A model generated the notes under the pieces. It saw nothing but the letters and a program-made list of their open reading frames with translations. It was not told the DNA's origin and made no database searches. From contig NZ_WKJN01000005.1 of the NCBI RefSeq assembly GCF_009674495.1, positions 124,001 to 188,000 of the forward strand: a stretch of DNA of 64,000 nt. The letters run 5' to 3'. The position numbers and the translations under genes were made by a program. Within the stretch, counting starts at the first letter, position 1. Each line of letters opens with the position of its first letter. The stretch is from Duganella alba (GTDB lineage Bacteria; Pseudomonadota; Gammaproteobacteria; Burkholderiales; Burkholderiaceae_D). Below are positions 47,162 through 55,652 of this stretch, piece after piece.

Positions 47162-47653
47162 ATGCGACACATTATCTCTGTATTGCTGGAAAACGAAGCC
47201 GGCGCGCTGTCCCGTGTGGTGGGCCTGTTCTCGGCACGCGGCTACAACATCGAAACGCTGACCGTGGCGCCGACCGAAGACCCGACGCTGTCGCGGATGA
47301 CCATCGTCACCTCCGGTTCGGATGACATCATCGAGCAGATCACCAAGCACCTGAACCGCCTGATCGAAGTGGTGAAGGTGGTGGACCTGACCGAAGGCCA
47401 TCACATCGAACGCGAGCTGATGCTGATCAAAGTGCGCGCGGTGGGCAAGGAGCGGGAAGAGATGAAGCGCACGGCGGACATCTTCCGCGGCCGCATCATC
47501 GACGTCACCGAAAAGAGCTACACGATCGAACTGACCGGCGCCAAGAGCAAGCTCGACGCGTTCATCGACTCGATCGACCGTGCCTCGATCCTCGAAACGG
47601 TCCGTACCGGCGGTTCCGGCATCGGACGCGGCGAACGCATCCTGAAGGTCTGA
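47162..47653 (+). CDS. ilvH: Acetolactate synthase regulatory subunit
   Basis: Small subunit that raises activity and gives valine feedback inhibition. The 163-residue protein has an N-terminal ACT domain (RHIISVLLENEAGALSRVVGLFSARGYNIETL, residues 2 to 33) and the C-terminal ACT-like half. One base separates it from ilvB. Confidence 0.98.
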   Translation: MRHIISVLLENEAGALSRVVGLFSARGYNIETLTVAPTEDPTLSRMTIVTSGSDDIIEQITKHLNRLIEVVKVVDLTEGHHIERELMLIKVRAVGKEREEMKRTADIFRGRIIDVTEKSYTIELTGAKSKLDAFIDSIDRASILETVRTGGSGIGRGERILKV

Positions 47654-47682
47654 GACCTTCACCCATAACAAACAATTTATAA

Positions 47683-48720
<1,038 letters not shown>

Positions 48721-48740
48721 GCAGCTTCTTCTCCAACAAA

Positions 48741-48765
48741 AAGCCGGCTTGATGCCGGCTTTTTT
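48741..48765 (+). terminator. Intrinsic terminator after ilvC
   Basis: An eight-base-pair stem AAGCCGGC/GCCGGCTT (48741-48748, 48754-48761) with a five-base loop runs into six T residues (48760-48765). It closes the ilvBHC operon and marks the left side of the accessory island. Confidence 0.92.
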
Positions 48766-48853
48766 ACGCCCATACGCCATGTGAGACTTCGCGCATTTTT
48801 GTCATTTTCAACATGCTATTCTTGATGGCATTACTGAATTGGCGAAAGAATCC

Positions 48854-49573
48854 ATGAAGAGTTTTACTCAAGCTGCGCTGGCCGGCGCGTCGGCTTTTCT
48901 CATTTTCATTTGCTCCGCAAAAGCTGAAGATCTTCCGGGCAGGCCAGACGTGGTAATCAAAGCGCTGGTCGATCGTATCTATGTGATGGGCGAAACGAGC
49001 GGCGGTGTGGAAGACATGATGGCGGCAGAAGCAAAGGCTGCCGATGACATCCGCCAATACATCGCCAGCGGCGCCACCGCCGGACTGCTCGAAGAAGAAA
49101 AAGGCCAGCAATCACCGCTCATGACCGCGGCATACATGGGCTATCCCAACGTCGTCTCCGCGCTGCTGACCTCCAGGCTGGTCAAGGCCCACATCAACGA
49201 TGCCGATGAGATGGGCCTCACGCCGTGGATAGCCGCAGTCTTTTCGATGAAACAGACGTTGTGGACCTGTAACCCTGCCGTATTGGACAACCCGTTCAAG
49301 TTCATACCCATGTTCGTGACCCAACCGTATTACACCTCCAACTCCGTCCCGCCGTATAAAAAAGCACGCGAGCTTCTTGAGGCGGCCGGCGCAACACACG
49401 ACATGGCCCAAGCCAAAACGGTGTGGCTCACCGCCTGTGAAAACCAATCCGCCGCAACAAAAGCCAAGGTAAAAGCGAGCACCGATCTGCAAAAAACTGT
49501 TCAAGACATCGGCGCTGCGGATTTAAATACCCAGGTAACCAAACTTATGCAGAAAGCAGGGGTGGTAAAGTAA
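48854..49573 (+). CDS. Secreted ankyrin-repeat-like protein
   Basis: A 239-residue exported protein with a signal peptide over residues 1-24 (cleavage after SAKA). The segment from about residue 75 to 125 (SPLMTAAYMGYPNVVSALL and GLTPWIAAVFS) fits two ankyrin repeats with a degenerate linker. The C-terminal third is helical and Lys/Ala-rich. The ATG at 48854 is preferred to a TTG at 48839, since it begins the signal peptide directly. Base composition is intermediate between the core genes and the AT-rich island to the right. Function unknown; ankyrin proteins of this size sometimes occur as toxin-immunity partners. Confidence 0.7.
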   Translation: MKSFTQAALAGASAFLIFICSAKAEDLPGRPDVVIKALVDRIYVMGETSGGVEDMMAAEAKAADDIRQYIASGATAGLLEEEKGQQSPLMTAAYMGYPNVVSALLTSRLVKAHINDADEMGLTPWIAAVFSMKQTLWTCNPAVLDNPFKFIPMFVTQPYYTSNSVPPYKKARELLEAAGATHDMAQAKTVWLTACENQSAATKAKVKASTDLQKTVQDIGAADLNTQVTKLMQKAGVVK

Positions 49574-49715
49574 GCGACAGCCAGCTTCCGAATGCTCTAA
49601 GCGCCACAGCGGCTGTTCCCGTTACGCTTGCTAAGGAATTGCTGAAGAAGACCAAGCTGCGGGGAGCGGGTTTTGCTGAATTCAGCCAAGAACGAACACT
49701 GACGAAGGGATCGAA

Positions 49716-50194
49716 TTGGTTTCAGCACCCGTTGTAGCGAATGCTATGCAGATAGCCGAAGAGCATACCTATAGATGCCTGGGAAGTTTTTTGTCGTGTT
49801 CTCGGCAATCGAATTCAAATTGGCGCTAAGCCTTGCGAACACGTTTTTCGACCTAAATGCTAATCTGTCTGGTGTAGTTGAGAAAATGCCCTTCCAGGAA
49901 AAATTGGAAAATTTCGTTCATGCACAGGTTATGGGCATGCATAAGGATGAAGTTCACTATCAGCGATGCTTCGATTGGTATAGCAAGGCTGACGTAATTC
50001 GTGAGGCCCGAAATAGGTTTGCACATGGGCGATGGGCATTCCTACTCCATGAGCCGCATATAGCTCACGTGGCAGGATATCCTGATGGCAAACAGTCTGT
50101 CTTGCCACTCTCCATAGAGGACTTGAGCGACCTGGTCGAGGCCGTGATAGAGGTTAATGAGGGGCTTGAACGCATCGTGAATAAATTTGATTGA
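49716..50194 (+). pseudogene. HEPN-like small protein gene, probably frameshifted at a T6 tract
   Basis: The open frame from ATG 49775 gives 139 residues, helical, with REARNRFAHG near residue 78; R-N-R-F-A-H fits the Rx4-6H motif of HEPN RNases. A second frame just upstream (TTG 49716, after AAGGGA) encodes a protein-like stretch ending AEEHTYRCLGSF and would join the main frame smoothly if one T were added to the six T residues at 49787-49792. I read this as an older gene starting at 49716 with a one-base deletion, or slippage at the run. If only the 49775 ATG is used the protein is shorter but still carries the motif. HEPN assignment is by motif only. Confidence 0.45.
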
Positions 50195-50258
50195 CCGGGT
50201 CCGGCCAATACCGGACATTGCCTGCTAGAATTTATTTATCTAAAAGCTACAAGGTTTT

Positions 50259-50789
50259 ATGCGTACTTCAATAATTTTCCTAACTTGTCTTTTTTCGGCC
50301 TCACTAGCGTCTGCCGCTGATAAAACTCAGTTAATCAATAAAGAAATTATTGTCAATGTCAAAGAATCTGAAATAGATTTGCAAATGACTTGTGATAAAC
50401 AAATGGCTACCGAAGAGATGCCATCTCGCCTTTACCATATTGTTGGAAATGGCGTGGCGGAACTTACAATTACAGGGCAAGAAACTCAAAAATCTTATAT
50501 CTCGCCTCACCAGTATGGTCAAATCGTAGATAGTATGCTTGGGAGCGGTTTCGCCATATTGCCTGAGAAAATTCTAGAATATTCGGCCACAGAGTACTCG
50601 GAAAAAATTTTCATCTCCGAGCTAAATTCCCGTTTGATTAAAGCTTGTTATTTTTCGCTTAAACTGCGGGCTGGTAACTATGTAAAAGAAATTAAATTTT
50701 CAAATGCTTATCGAGGATTTAATGATCCAGTTGCGAAGATCAATAATATCTTCAAGGCAATCCCTGCCTCCGCTGATCATGCACGTTGA
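50259..50789 (+). CDS. Exported protein of unknown function
   Basis: A 176-residue protein with a clear signal peptide (residues 1-19, ending SASLASA) and a mature part of mixed alpha/beta character containing two cysteines (TCDKQ near residue 45 and KACYF near 130) that could form a disulfide in the periplasm. I do not recognise the family. The gene is AT-rich, flanked by other orphan genes, and has AAGG five bases before the ATG. The TITG...YGQIVDSMLGSGF segment looks like a conserved domain core. Confidence 0.65.
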   Translation: MRTSIIFLTCLFSASLASAADKTQLINKEIIVNVKESEIDLQMTCDKQMATEEMPSRLYHIVGNGVAELTITGQETQKSYISPHQYGQIVDSMLGSGFAILPEKILEYSATEYSEKIFISELNSRLIKACYFSLKLRAGNYVKEIKFSNAYRGFNDPVAKINNIFKAIPASADHAR

Positions 50790-50853
50790 CTTATCTGACT
50801 GAAGGCGGCCAATAGCTGCCGTTTGACTGGCATAAAGATTTATGTGAGCGAGC

Positions 50854-51261
50854 ATGTTTTCAATTTCATTTCCGCCGATAGAATCAGAAGTTATCAAGTT
50901 TGCTCATAAGTGGACTGAAAAGTTAGTTGCCAAAGACTATAAGGCCGCACACGAAATGCTTCGCTACGTTGCAGAGCATCCTGGACCCTCATGGGCTCAC
51001 GGTCCCAATGAATTAAGAGGCTGGATATCTAACTATGGCAGCGATATCCCTATCGATGACGAACCAAATTATGTGGTGACCTCAATTTCAACTGCTGCTG
51101 GCGATCGATGGGACAACTATTTAGACCTTAAACCGGATAATGAGCACTATTCTGACTATGTGGGGCGACTTGATTGGTGGTTACCGCTAAATGGTGAATG
51201 GAGTAACCTCCAGGCATCCTTTGATTTGGCACAGGTGAGGAGTTGCGTGGCCTTGTTTTAG
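50854..51261 (+). CDS. Small cytosolic protein, immunity-like, with possible 3' frameshift
   Basis: A 135-residue protein without signal or membrane segments. WTEKLVAKDYKAAHEML at the start resembles NTF2-like or DUF7668-type small proteins, and YVGRLDWWLPLNGEWSNLQASFDL near the end is the kind of beta hairpin seen in immunity proteins. The last residues (VRSCVALF) look unnatural: shifting one frame at about 51235 gives EELRGLVLVALRVP and a stop at 51279-51281, which continues the strand pattern better. A recent single-base indel is possible. Function unknown. Confidence 0.5.
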   Translation: MFSISFPPIESEVIKFAHKWTEKLVAKDYKAAHEMLRYVAEHPGPSWAHGPNELRGWISNYGSDIPIDDEPNYVVTSISTAAGDRWDNYLDLKPDNEHYSDYVGRLDWWLPLNGEWSNLQASFDLAQVRSCVALF

Positions 51262-51538
51262 TAGCACTGAGAGTACCTTAAAAAGAAATTCTAAGGCTGA
51301 GTCCGTCCATGAGCAGTCGCACGATTGCAAGGACTGTCGCTAGTTGTATTGTAGTCGAGGGTTGACGAAATTACCTTTGGTTCTTCGTCGCTGTATTAGG
51401 TTACCTCATGAGCTCTGTTTTATATTGGGATTTTAAGTGAATAACGTTCAGGAGGAGAGGCCGGATTTTTGGTAATACTAACTTTTATCCGATTTTAGTT
51501 TTCAATTCATTAAGCTATTCAATTTGAGGTATTTTTCC

Positions 51539-53755
51539 GTGAATGAATTAAAAAAGCAATTAGAAGAGTCAGCATCAAAGGGAGATGTCAATGCAATGCG
51601 TAGTCTTGCCCTTGGATACCGAAAAGGAGAATTCGGGGATTCAAATGCAGCTCAAGCTAGAAATTTTCTTCAGCAAGCGATTTCGTTGGGTGATGAAAAA
51701 TCGAGATTTGATCTAGCAGTAATGTATCTTGCTGGAGACTTTGGCACTCGTGATTTTTTAAGGGCTACGGCATTATTAGAAAAAGCTGTTGAATCCGGCG
51801 ATATTTATTGTATTTTCAAGACCGCACTATTATATGACGATGGAGAATTAGTCGATCTTGACTATGAAAAGGCAAAAATTCTATACGAAAAAGCGATTGC
51901 TTTAGGTGACGTTGATTCGATGTTCAACTTAGCACTTCTATATAAATATGGGAAATTTGGTGAGCCAAATTTAGTCAAGGCCAAGGATTTACTAGAACTT
52001 GCTGCAGCTTCGGGTGACGCAGATTCTCTTACAGTGTTGGCGGAAATGTATAGAGATGGTCTAGGATGTGAGCGTGATAGTGAAAAAGCCAGAGAGTTAT
52101 ATGAAAAAGCTGCATCTCAAGGTCACATCAATTCCATTTTTAATTTGGCTATAGGCCATAAAAATGGCTTATTTGGGAGGGAAGACTTTACTCAAGCAAA
52201 ATTGTTATTGGAGCGTGCTACCGCACTAGGTGATGCTGACTCGATGTGGTCTTTGGCACTTATGTATAAACAGGGACAATGCGGCGATCCAAATATTGCG
52301 AAAGCAAAAGAACTATTAGAGTCAGCAGCCGCATTAGGTCACAGTTCATCTATGTGTACTCTTGGCGGTTTTTATTCTGAAGGCGCTTTTGGTGAACCAG
52401 ATTTCCAAAGCGCAAAGAGATGTTTTGAGGACGCAGCCGCCTTAGATAATTCCAATGCGATATTTCAGTTAGCCTATAATTACAAAAATGGAAAATTTGG
52501 TTCGGTGGATAAGGATTCAGCAAAAAAATATTATGAGAGAGCGGTTTCTCTCGACCATCCTGTTGCAATGTTTAATCTTGGTCTAATGTACAGGATTGGG
52601 GAATTTGGAAGTAAAGATTTCAAATCTGCTAATAAATTATTTTTGAGGGCGGTTGCACTCGGGCATAAAAAATCTGCGTTATTTGTGTCTAATCCAATGA
52701 TCGCAGATATAGTTAAATCAATTTCTAATCAAGGCGTGGAAAAGTACGTGGTTGATGAAATTGAAGCGGTGCTTGAGGGTTTGGAGGAAAAATTTTTTCA
52801 GCAACGTAAAAGACATATAGTCGAACATCCAGCCAAACTTGCACACTTTACCACATGGCAGGCAATTGAAAGTATTTTGTCGCTAGATGCAGAGAATTCA
52901 AAAACTGCTTGTCTTCGTCAATATCATGTAGACTATATGAACGATCCTTCTGAAGGAAGAAGATTGCTTGAATTTAATGCATTGGAAAGTGCAAAAAAAT
53001 ACCCAAAAGCTGCTGAAGCCAGCGTTAAACTTTCAGAGTTATTTGATGAATACTATTTTCGATCATTTGAAAAAAACCATCCCACCACTCAACTACTACC
53101 ATCTGTATTTACTGTTTCATTAACAAAAGAATCAGATCGACTTGACCTCTGGCGAGCGTATGGAAAAGATGGGCATGGGTATTGTTTAATAATGCCAACG
53201 CAGCCGAATAATACGAGTGGTGACCCCGTTACCATTAGAGATCGACGAACCTCACGCGAGTTTTTTTCTAGCGAAACAAGATCTGAATTGGATTTCAACG
53301 ATTCTATAGGAGTTCCTTCGTTATATTGGATAAAATATTCTGACGAAGATGTGGCTCACACTCTCGATAGTTTAGGTGAATCATTAGAAAGTATATTTGA
53401 ATTAAAAAATAAAGTTTCCATTGAAAATTGGAATCAAATTGCATATTGCACAACTGCGATTTTGTTGGAAATATTATATTTGTTTAAAGATGAACAATAT
53501 TCGACTGAAAAAGAAGCTAGGGCTTTGAGTGTGATGAATATTGGAAATTCCAGAATAAAAATGGATGAAAGAGCGCCTGGTCATTTATATTGTGAGACAG
53601 CTCCATTTTTGTTTAAATTAAAAGACTCTGAAATTGTTTTAGGGCCGAAAGTCCCTACGCCGGCTGCTTCCATCTGGAACATCCGGTATCGTCTTTCAAG
53701 GCTCGGCATTGCGGATAAAGTAACCGTCAGGAAGTCAAAAGTGCCGTATCGGTAA
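51539..53755 (+). CDS. Ten-repeat Sel1 protein fused to a C-terminal DUF2971 domain
   Basis: A 738-residue cytosolic protein. Residues about 15-385 hold ten tandem Sel1-like repeats of about 36 residues (each with an xxxLAxxYxxG helix and an A-xxxExAxxxG helix). After a helical linker (about 386-425) comes a DUF2971 domain (about 430-735), recognised by HFTTWQAIESILS, LRQYHVDYMNDPSEG and LWRAYGKDGHGYCLIM. The start is GTG 51539 with GAGGT eight bases upstream; TTG 51524 is possible. The gene is strongly AT-rich compared with the core genome. DUF2971 proteins have no settled function; Sel1 repeats bind partner proteins. A sensor or effector of a defence or conflict system is a guess from the island context. 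Confidence 0.85.
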   Translation: MNELKKQLEESASKGDVNAMRSLALGYRKGEFGDSNAAQARNFLQQAISLGDEKSRFDLAVMYLAGDFGTRDFLRATALLEKAVESGDIYCIFKTALLYDDGELVDLDYEKAKILYEKAIALGDVDSMFNLALLYKYGKFGEPNLVKAKDLLELAAASGDADSLTVLAEMYRDGLGCERDSEKARELYEKAASQGHINSIFNLAIGHKNGLFGREDFTQAKLLLERATALGDADSMWSLALMYKQGQCGDPNIAKAKELLESAAALGHSSSMCTLGGFYSEGAFGEPDFQSAKRCFEDAAALDNSNAIFQLAYNYKNGKFGSVDKDSAKKYYERAVSLDHPVAMFNLGLMYRIGEFGSKDFKSANKLFLRAVALGHKKSALFVSNPMIADIVKSISNQGVEKYVVDEIEAVLEGLEEKFFQQRKRHIVEHPAKLAHFTTWQAIESILSLDAENSKTACLRQYHVDYMNDPSEGRRLLEFNALESAKKYPKAAEASVKLSELFDEYYFRSFEKNHPTTQLLPSVFTVSLTKESDRLDLWRAYGKDGHGYCLIMPTQPNNTSGDPVTIRDRRTSREFFSSETRSELDFNDSIGVPSLYWIKYSDEDVAHTLDSLGESLESIFELKNKVSIENWNQIAYCTTAILLEILYLFKDEQYSTEKEARALSVMNIGNSRIKMDERAPGHLYCETAPFLFKLKDSEIVLGPKVPTPAASIWNIRYRLSRLGIADKVTVRKSKVPYR

Positions 53756-53792
53756 TCTGCGTGCTTCCGCTTTGGGGGCGAAAGCCGCCCGT

Positions 53793-53822
53793 GAAGTAAG
53801 ATCGCTGGTTCGAAGTAAGATC
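53793..53822. repeat. Short direct repeat between the Sel1-DUF2971 gene and brnA
   Basis: GAAGTAAGATC occurs at 53793-53803 and 53812-53822 (period 19 bases). It lies in a 128-base gap downstream of both neighbouring genes, which are convergent. A recombination scar or a small 3' structure are both possible. Confidence 0.5.
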
Positions 53823-53883
53823 TGCTTGCTGGTTTGTGGTTCTAGCGATGCGACTATGTAACCGGTACGGTGGCGGATTCATC

Positions 53884-54174
53884 TTATGATTCGTGCGACG
53901 GCTTAAGCGTGCTCAGTCGCGCGGTCATGCGTTGCTCCCATCCAGGGCCTGTGGCTAACCAGCGCTCGAAAATATTCGCAGGAAGGTGGAGTGTGACAAG
54001 TTCATTTTGGTAAGAGTAGATCGGTCGTCCTCCTGCCTTCAATGTGCCCGACGTAATCGCATCATCGGCCATTTCTGGAATTTCCTCATATTCCTCGGGC
54101 TGAATTTCATGCGCATCGACGAGTGCAAAGTCACTGCCGTAAGAGTGCGGCAAAACGTTTCTGTTCGCGTTCAT
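53884..54174 (-). CDS. brnA: BrnA-type antitoxin
   Basis: DNA-binding antitoxin that neutralises BrnT and represses the operon. The 96-residue protein has an acidic N-terminal part (DAHEIQPEEYEEIPEM), the linker GRPIYSYQNELVTLHLP and a C-terminal ribbon-helix-helix-like segment (IFERWLATGPGWEQRMTARLS). The start lies within brnT, giving a 44-base overlap. Toxin-first order is normal for brnTA. Confidence 0.88.
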   Translation of the reverse strand: MNANRNVLPHSYGSDFALVDAHEIQPEEYEEIPEMADDAITSGTLKAGGRPIYSYQNELVTLHLPANIFERWLATGPGWEQRMTARLSTLKPSHES

Positions 54175-54406
54175 TGGCTTTCCTCATGCTGAAGACGTGG
54201 CAGCCTGTGCCGCGTGGCGTGTAACAGATGACGACCATACGTCCGTGCAGCATGCCATAGCAGATAAAGCGCTCTTCGCCGTATGTCTTTCTTGTGTCCG
54301 AAGTGATGAAGTGCCGGCCGCCACGAATGATTGAGGCATCTGCGAAATCCAAGCCGCGTGAGGCTAGCGTCTGGTCGCGTTTGACGGGATCGTATGTGAT
54401 CCACAT
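54131..54406 (-). CDS. brnT: BrnT-type RNase toxin
   Basis: Type II toxin with a RelE-like fold that cleaves mRNA. The 91-residue product has the family opening WITYDPVKRDQTLASRGLDF and the conserved YGEERFICYGMLHGRMVVICYT and RKANEREQKRF segments that carry the active-site residues. It appears intact. The pair marks the right part of the accessory island. Confidence 0.9.
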   Translation of the reverse strand: MWITYDPVKRDQTLASRGLDFADASIIRGGRHFITSDTRKTYGEERFICYGMLHGRMVVICYTPRGTGCHVFSMRKANEREQKRFAALLRQ

Positions 54407-54523
54407 GATCGAATTTTAGGTTGGTTAACGGCCAACTGCAATGTTAGCCCTGTATCGAGGTGAGAGATATTGATGCACATCAGGGCGACTCTTATGCAGA
54501 TTTTTTTAGTTCACGACACCAAT

Positions 54524-54544
54524 GTTTAGTAAAAATCACTAAAT
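54524..54544 (+). promoter_or_regulatory. Palindromic operator upstream of the CBM9-like gene
   Basis: GTTTAGT (54524-54530), seven bases, then ACTAAA (54538-54543) forms an inverted repeat. It ends 22-23 bases upstream of the -35 at 54567, and its centre is about 69 bases upstream of the predicted transcription start. The same element occurs at 55460-55480. Confidence 0.75.
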
Positions 54545-54566
54545 TCAGCCAAAAATTGAAAGTTTG

Positions 54567-54596
54567 TTGAGTACGCGCTCTGCTTCTTGCTATAAC
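54567..54596 (+). promoter_or_regulatory. Sigma-70 promoter of the CBM9-like gene
   Basis: TTGAGT (54567-54572) and TATAAC (54591-54596) with an 18-base spacer; TGC before the -10 gives an extended -10. Predicted start near 54603. Confidence 0.65.
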
Positions 54597-54625
54597 GTCA
54601 TTAGTTATATGCAAGGAGCGTTTGG

Positions 54626-55396
54626 ATGACAAAGACGGGGTGGGCTGTGCTGTTGGGCGCCGGACTGGGGGTGGTCATGTCTGCCACGGCAGGTGTGTCG
54701 GCGCCGCTGTCCTATCCTTGCCTGCGCGCCTCCGCGCCGATCCACATCGACGGCAAGCCCGATGACGCGGCCTGGCGCAACGCGCCGTGGACCGCTGACT
54801 TCGTGGATATCGAAGGCGACAGCAAGCCGCGTCCCAAGTACCGCACGCGCGTCAAGATGCTGTGGGACGACCAGTACCTCTACATCGCCGCCGAACTGGA
54901 AGAGCCGGACGTCAAGGCCACGCTGACGCAGCATGACTCCGTGATCTTCAAGGACAACGACTTCGAAGTCTTCATCAGGCCCTTGCCGGACACCGACAGC
55001 TATTACGAATTCGAGATCAACGCGCTGAACACCGGCTGGGATCTGTTTTTGCCCAAGCCCTACAACCAGGACGGCCAGCCCGACAACAGCTGGGACATCC
55101 AGGGCCTGAAGTCCGCCATCGCCGTGCAGGGCACGCTGAACAAATCGACCGACAAGGACCGCGGCTGGACCGTGGAAATCGCCTATCCGCTGAGCGCGTT
55201 CGCCTCGCGGCAGGCGGTGCCGAAGCCGCGCGACGGCACCACCTGGCGTATCAATTTCAGCCGCGTGGAGTGGACCTCCGGCCAACCCAATGAAGACAAC
55301 TGGGTCTGGTCGCCGCAAGGCGTGATCGATATGCATGTGCCGGAACGGTGGGGCTTCCTGCACTTTCTGGAGCAGACCACAACGCAGAAAAATTAG
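54626..55396 (+). CDS. Secreted CBM9-like carbohydrate-binding protein
   Basis: A 256-residue exported protein: signal peptide over about residues 1-25, then a beta-sandwich of the CBM9-like group with IHIDGKPDDAAWRNAPWT, TRVKMLWDDQYLYIAAELEEPDV and NDFEVFIRP. These motifs form the ligand and calcium face in CBM9-like domains. No catalytic domain is attached, so it probably helps capture glycan at the cell surface or in the periplasm. AAGGAG precedes the ATG. It shares its operator with the TonB receptor gene. Confidence 0.85.
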   Translation: MTKTGWAVLLGAGLGVVMSATAGVSAPLSYPCLRASAPIHIDGKPDDAAWRNAPWTADFVDIEGDSKPRPKYRTRVKMLWDDQYLYIAAELEEPDVKATLTQHDSVIFKDNDFEVFIRPLPDTDSYYEFEINALNTGWDLFLPKPYNQDGQPDNSWDIQGLKSAIAVQGTLNKSTDKDRGWTVEIAYPLSAFASRQAVPKPRDGTTWRINFSRVEWTSGQPNEDNWVWSPQGVIDMHVPERWGFLHFLEQTTTQKN

Positions 55397-55459
55397 CCGA
55401 TTCGTGTTTAGCGCTTCGCGCCGCACGCAAGGCAAGTGTCGTAAAACGGCCTCATGCCA

Positions 55460-55480
55460 GTTTAGTAAATCAAACTAAAC
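55460..55480 (+). promoter_or_regulatory. Perfect palindromic operator upstream of the TonB receptor gene
   Basis: GTTTAGT (55460-55466), N7, ACTAAAC (55474-55480): a perfect 7+7 inverted repeat. It ends 23 bases upstream of the -35 at 55504. Sequence and spacing are the same as at 54524, so the same protein probably controls both promoters. Confidence 0.8.
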
Positions 55481-55503
55481 TTCGCGCCATGTTTGGAAAC
55501 TGG

Positions 55504-55532
55504 TTGAGCCGTATGAAGTTCCTTTGTATAAA
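55504..55532 (+). promoter_or_regulatory. Sigma-70 promoter of the TonB receptor gene
   Basis: TTGAGC (55504-55509) and TATAAA (55527-55532) with a 17-base spacer. The predicted start near 55539 gives a leader of about 114 bases. Confidence 0.7.
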
Positions 55533-55580
55533 TTTCAACGGGTGAATGCGATGTCCAACGACATGCAGGCGATCTCCGGC

Positions 55581-55592
55581 GTTTAGTAAAAC
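55581..55592 (+). promoter_or_regulatory. Third GTTTAGTAAA element in the TonB receptor leader
   Basis: GTTTAGTAAAAC repeats the left part of both operators, with a weak internal dyad (GTTT/AAAC). It lies about 42 bases after the predicted start, where binding would hinder transcription or form a loop with the upstream site. Confidence 0.45.
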
Positions 55593-55652
55593 ACCCGGCA
55601 GCCACCCACTTATAACAAGCCCAAAATCGGGCATAACCAAGGAGATGACCAC

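Noticed and set aside
53800..53825. GGTTCGAA resembling a tRNA T-loop, possible tRNA attachment site for the island
   Set aside because: No acceptor, D or anticodon stems can be built around it; the similarity is limited to the loop.
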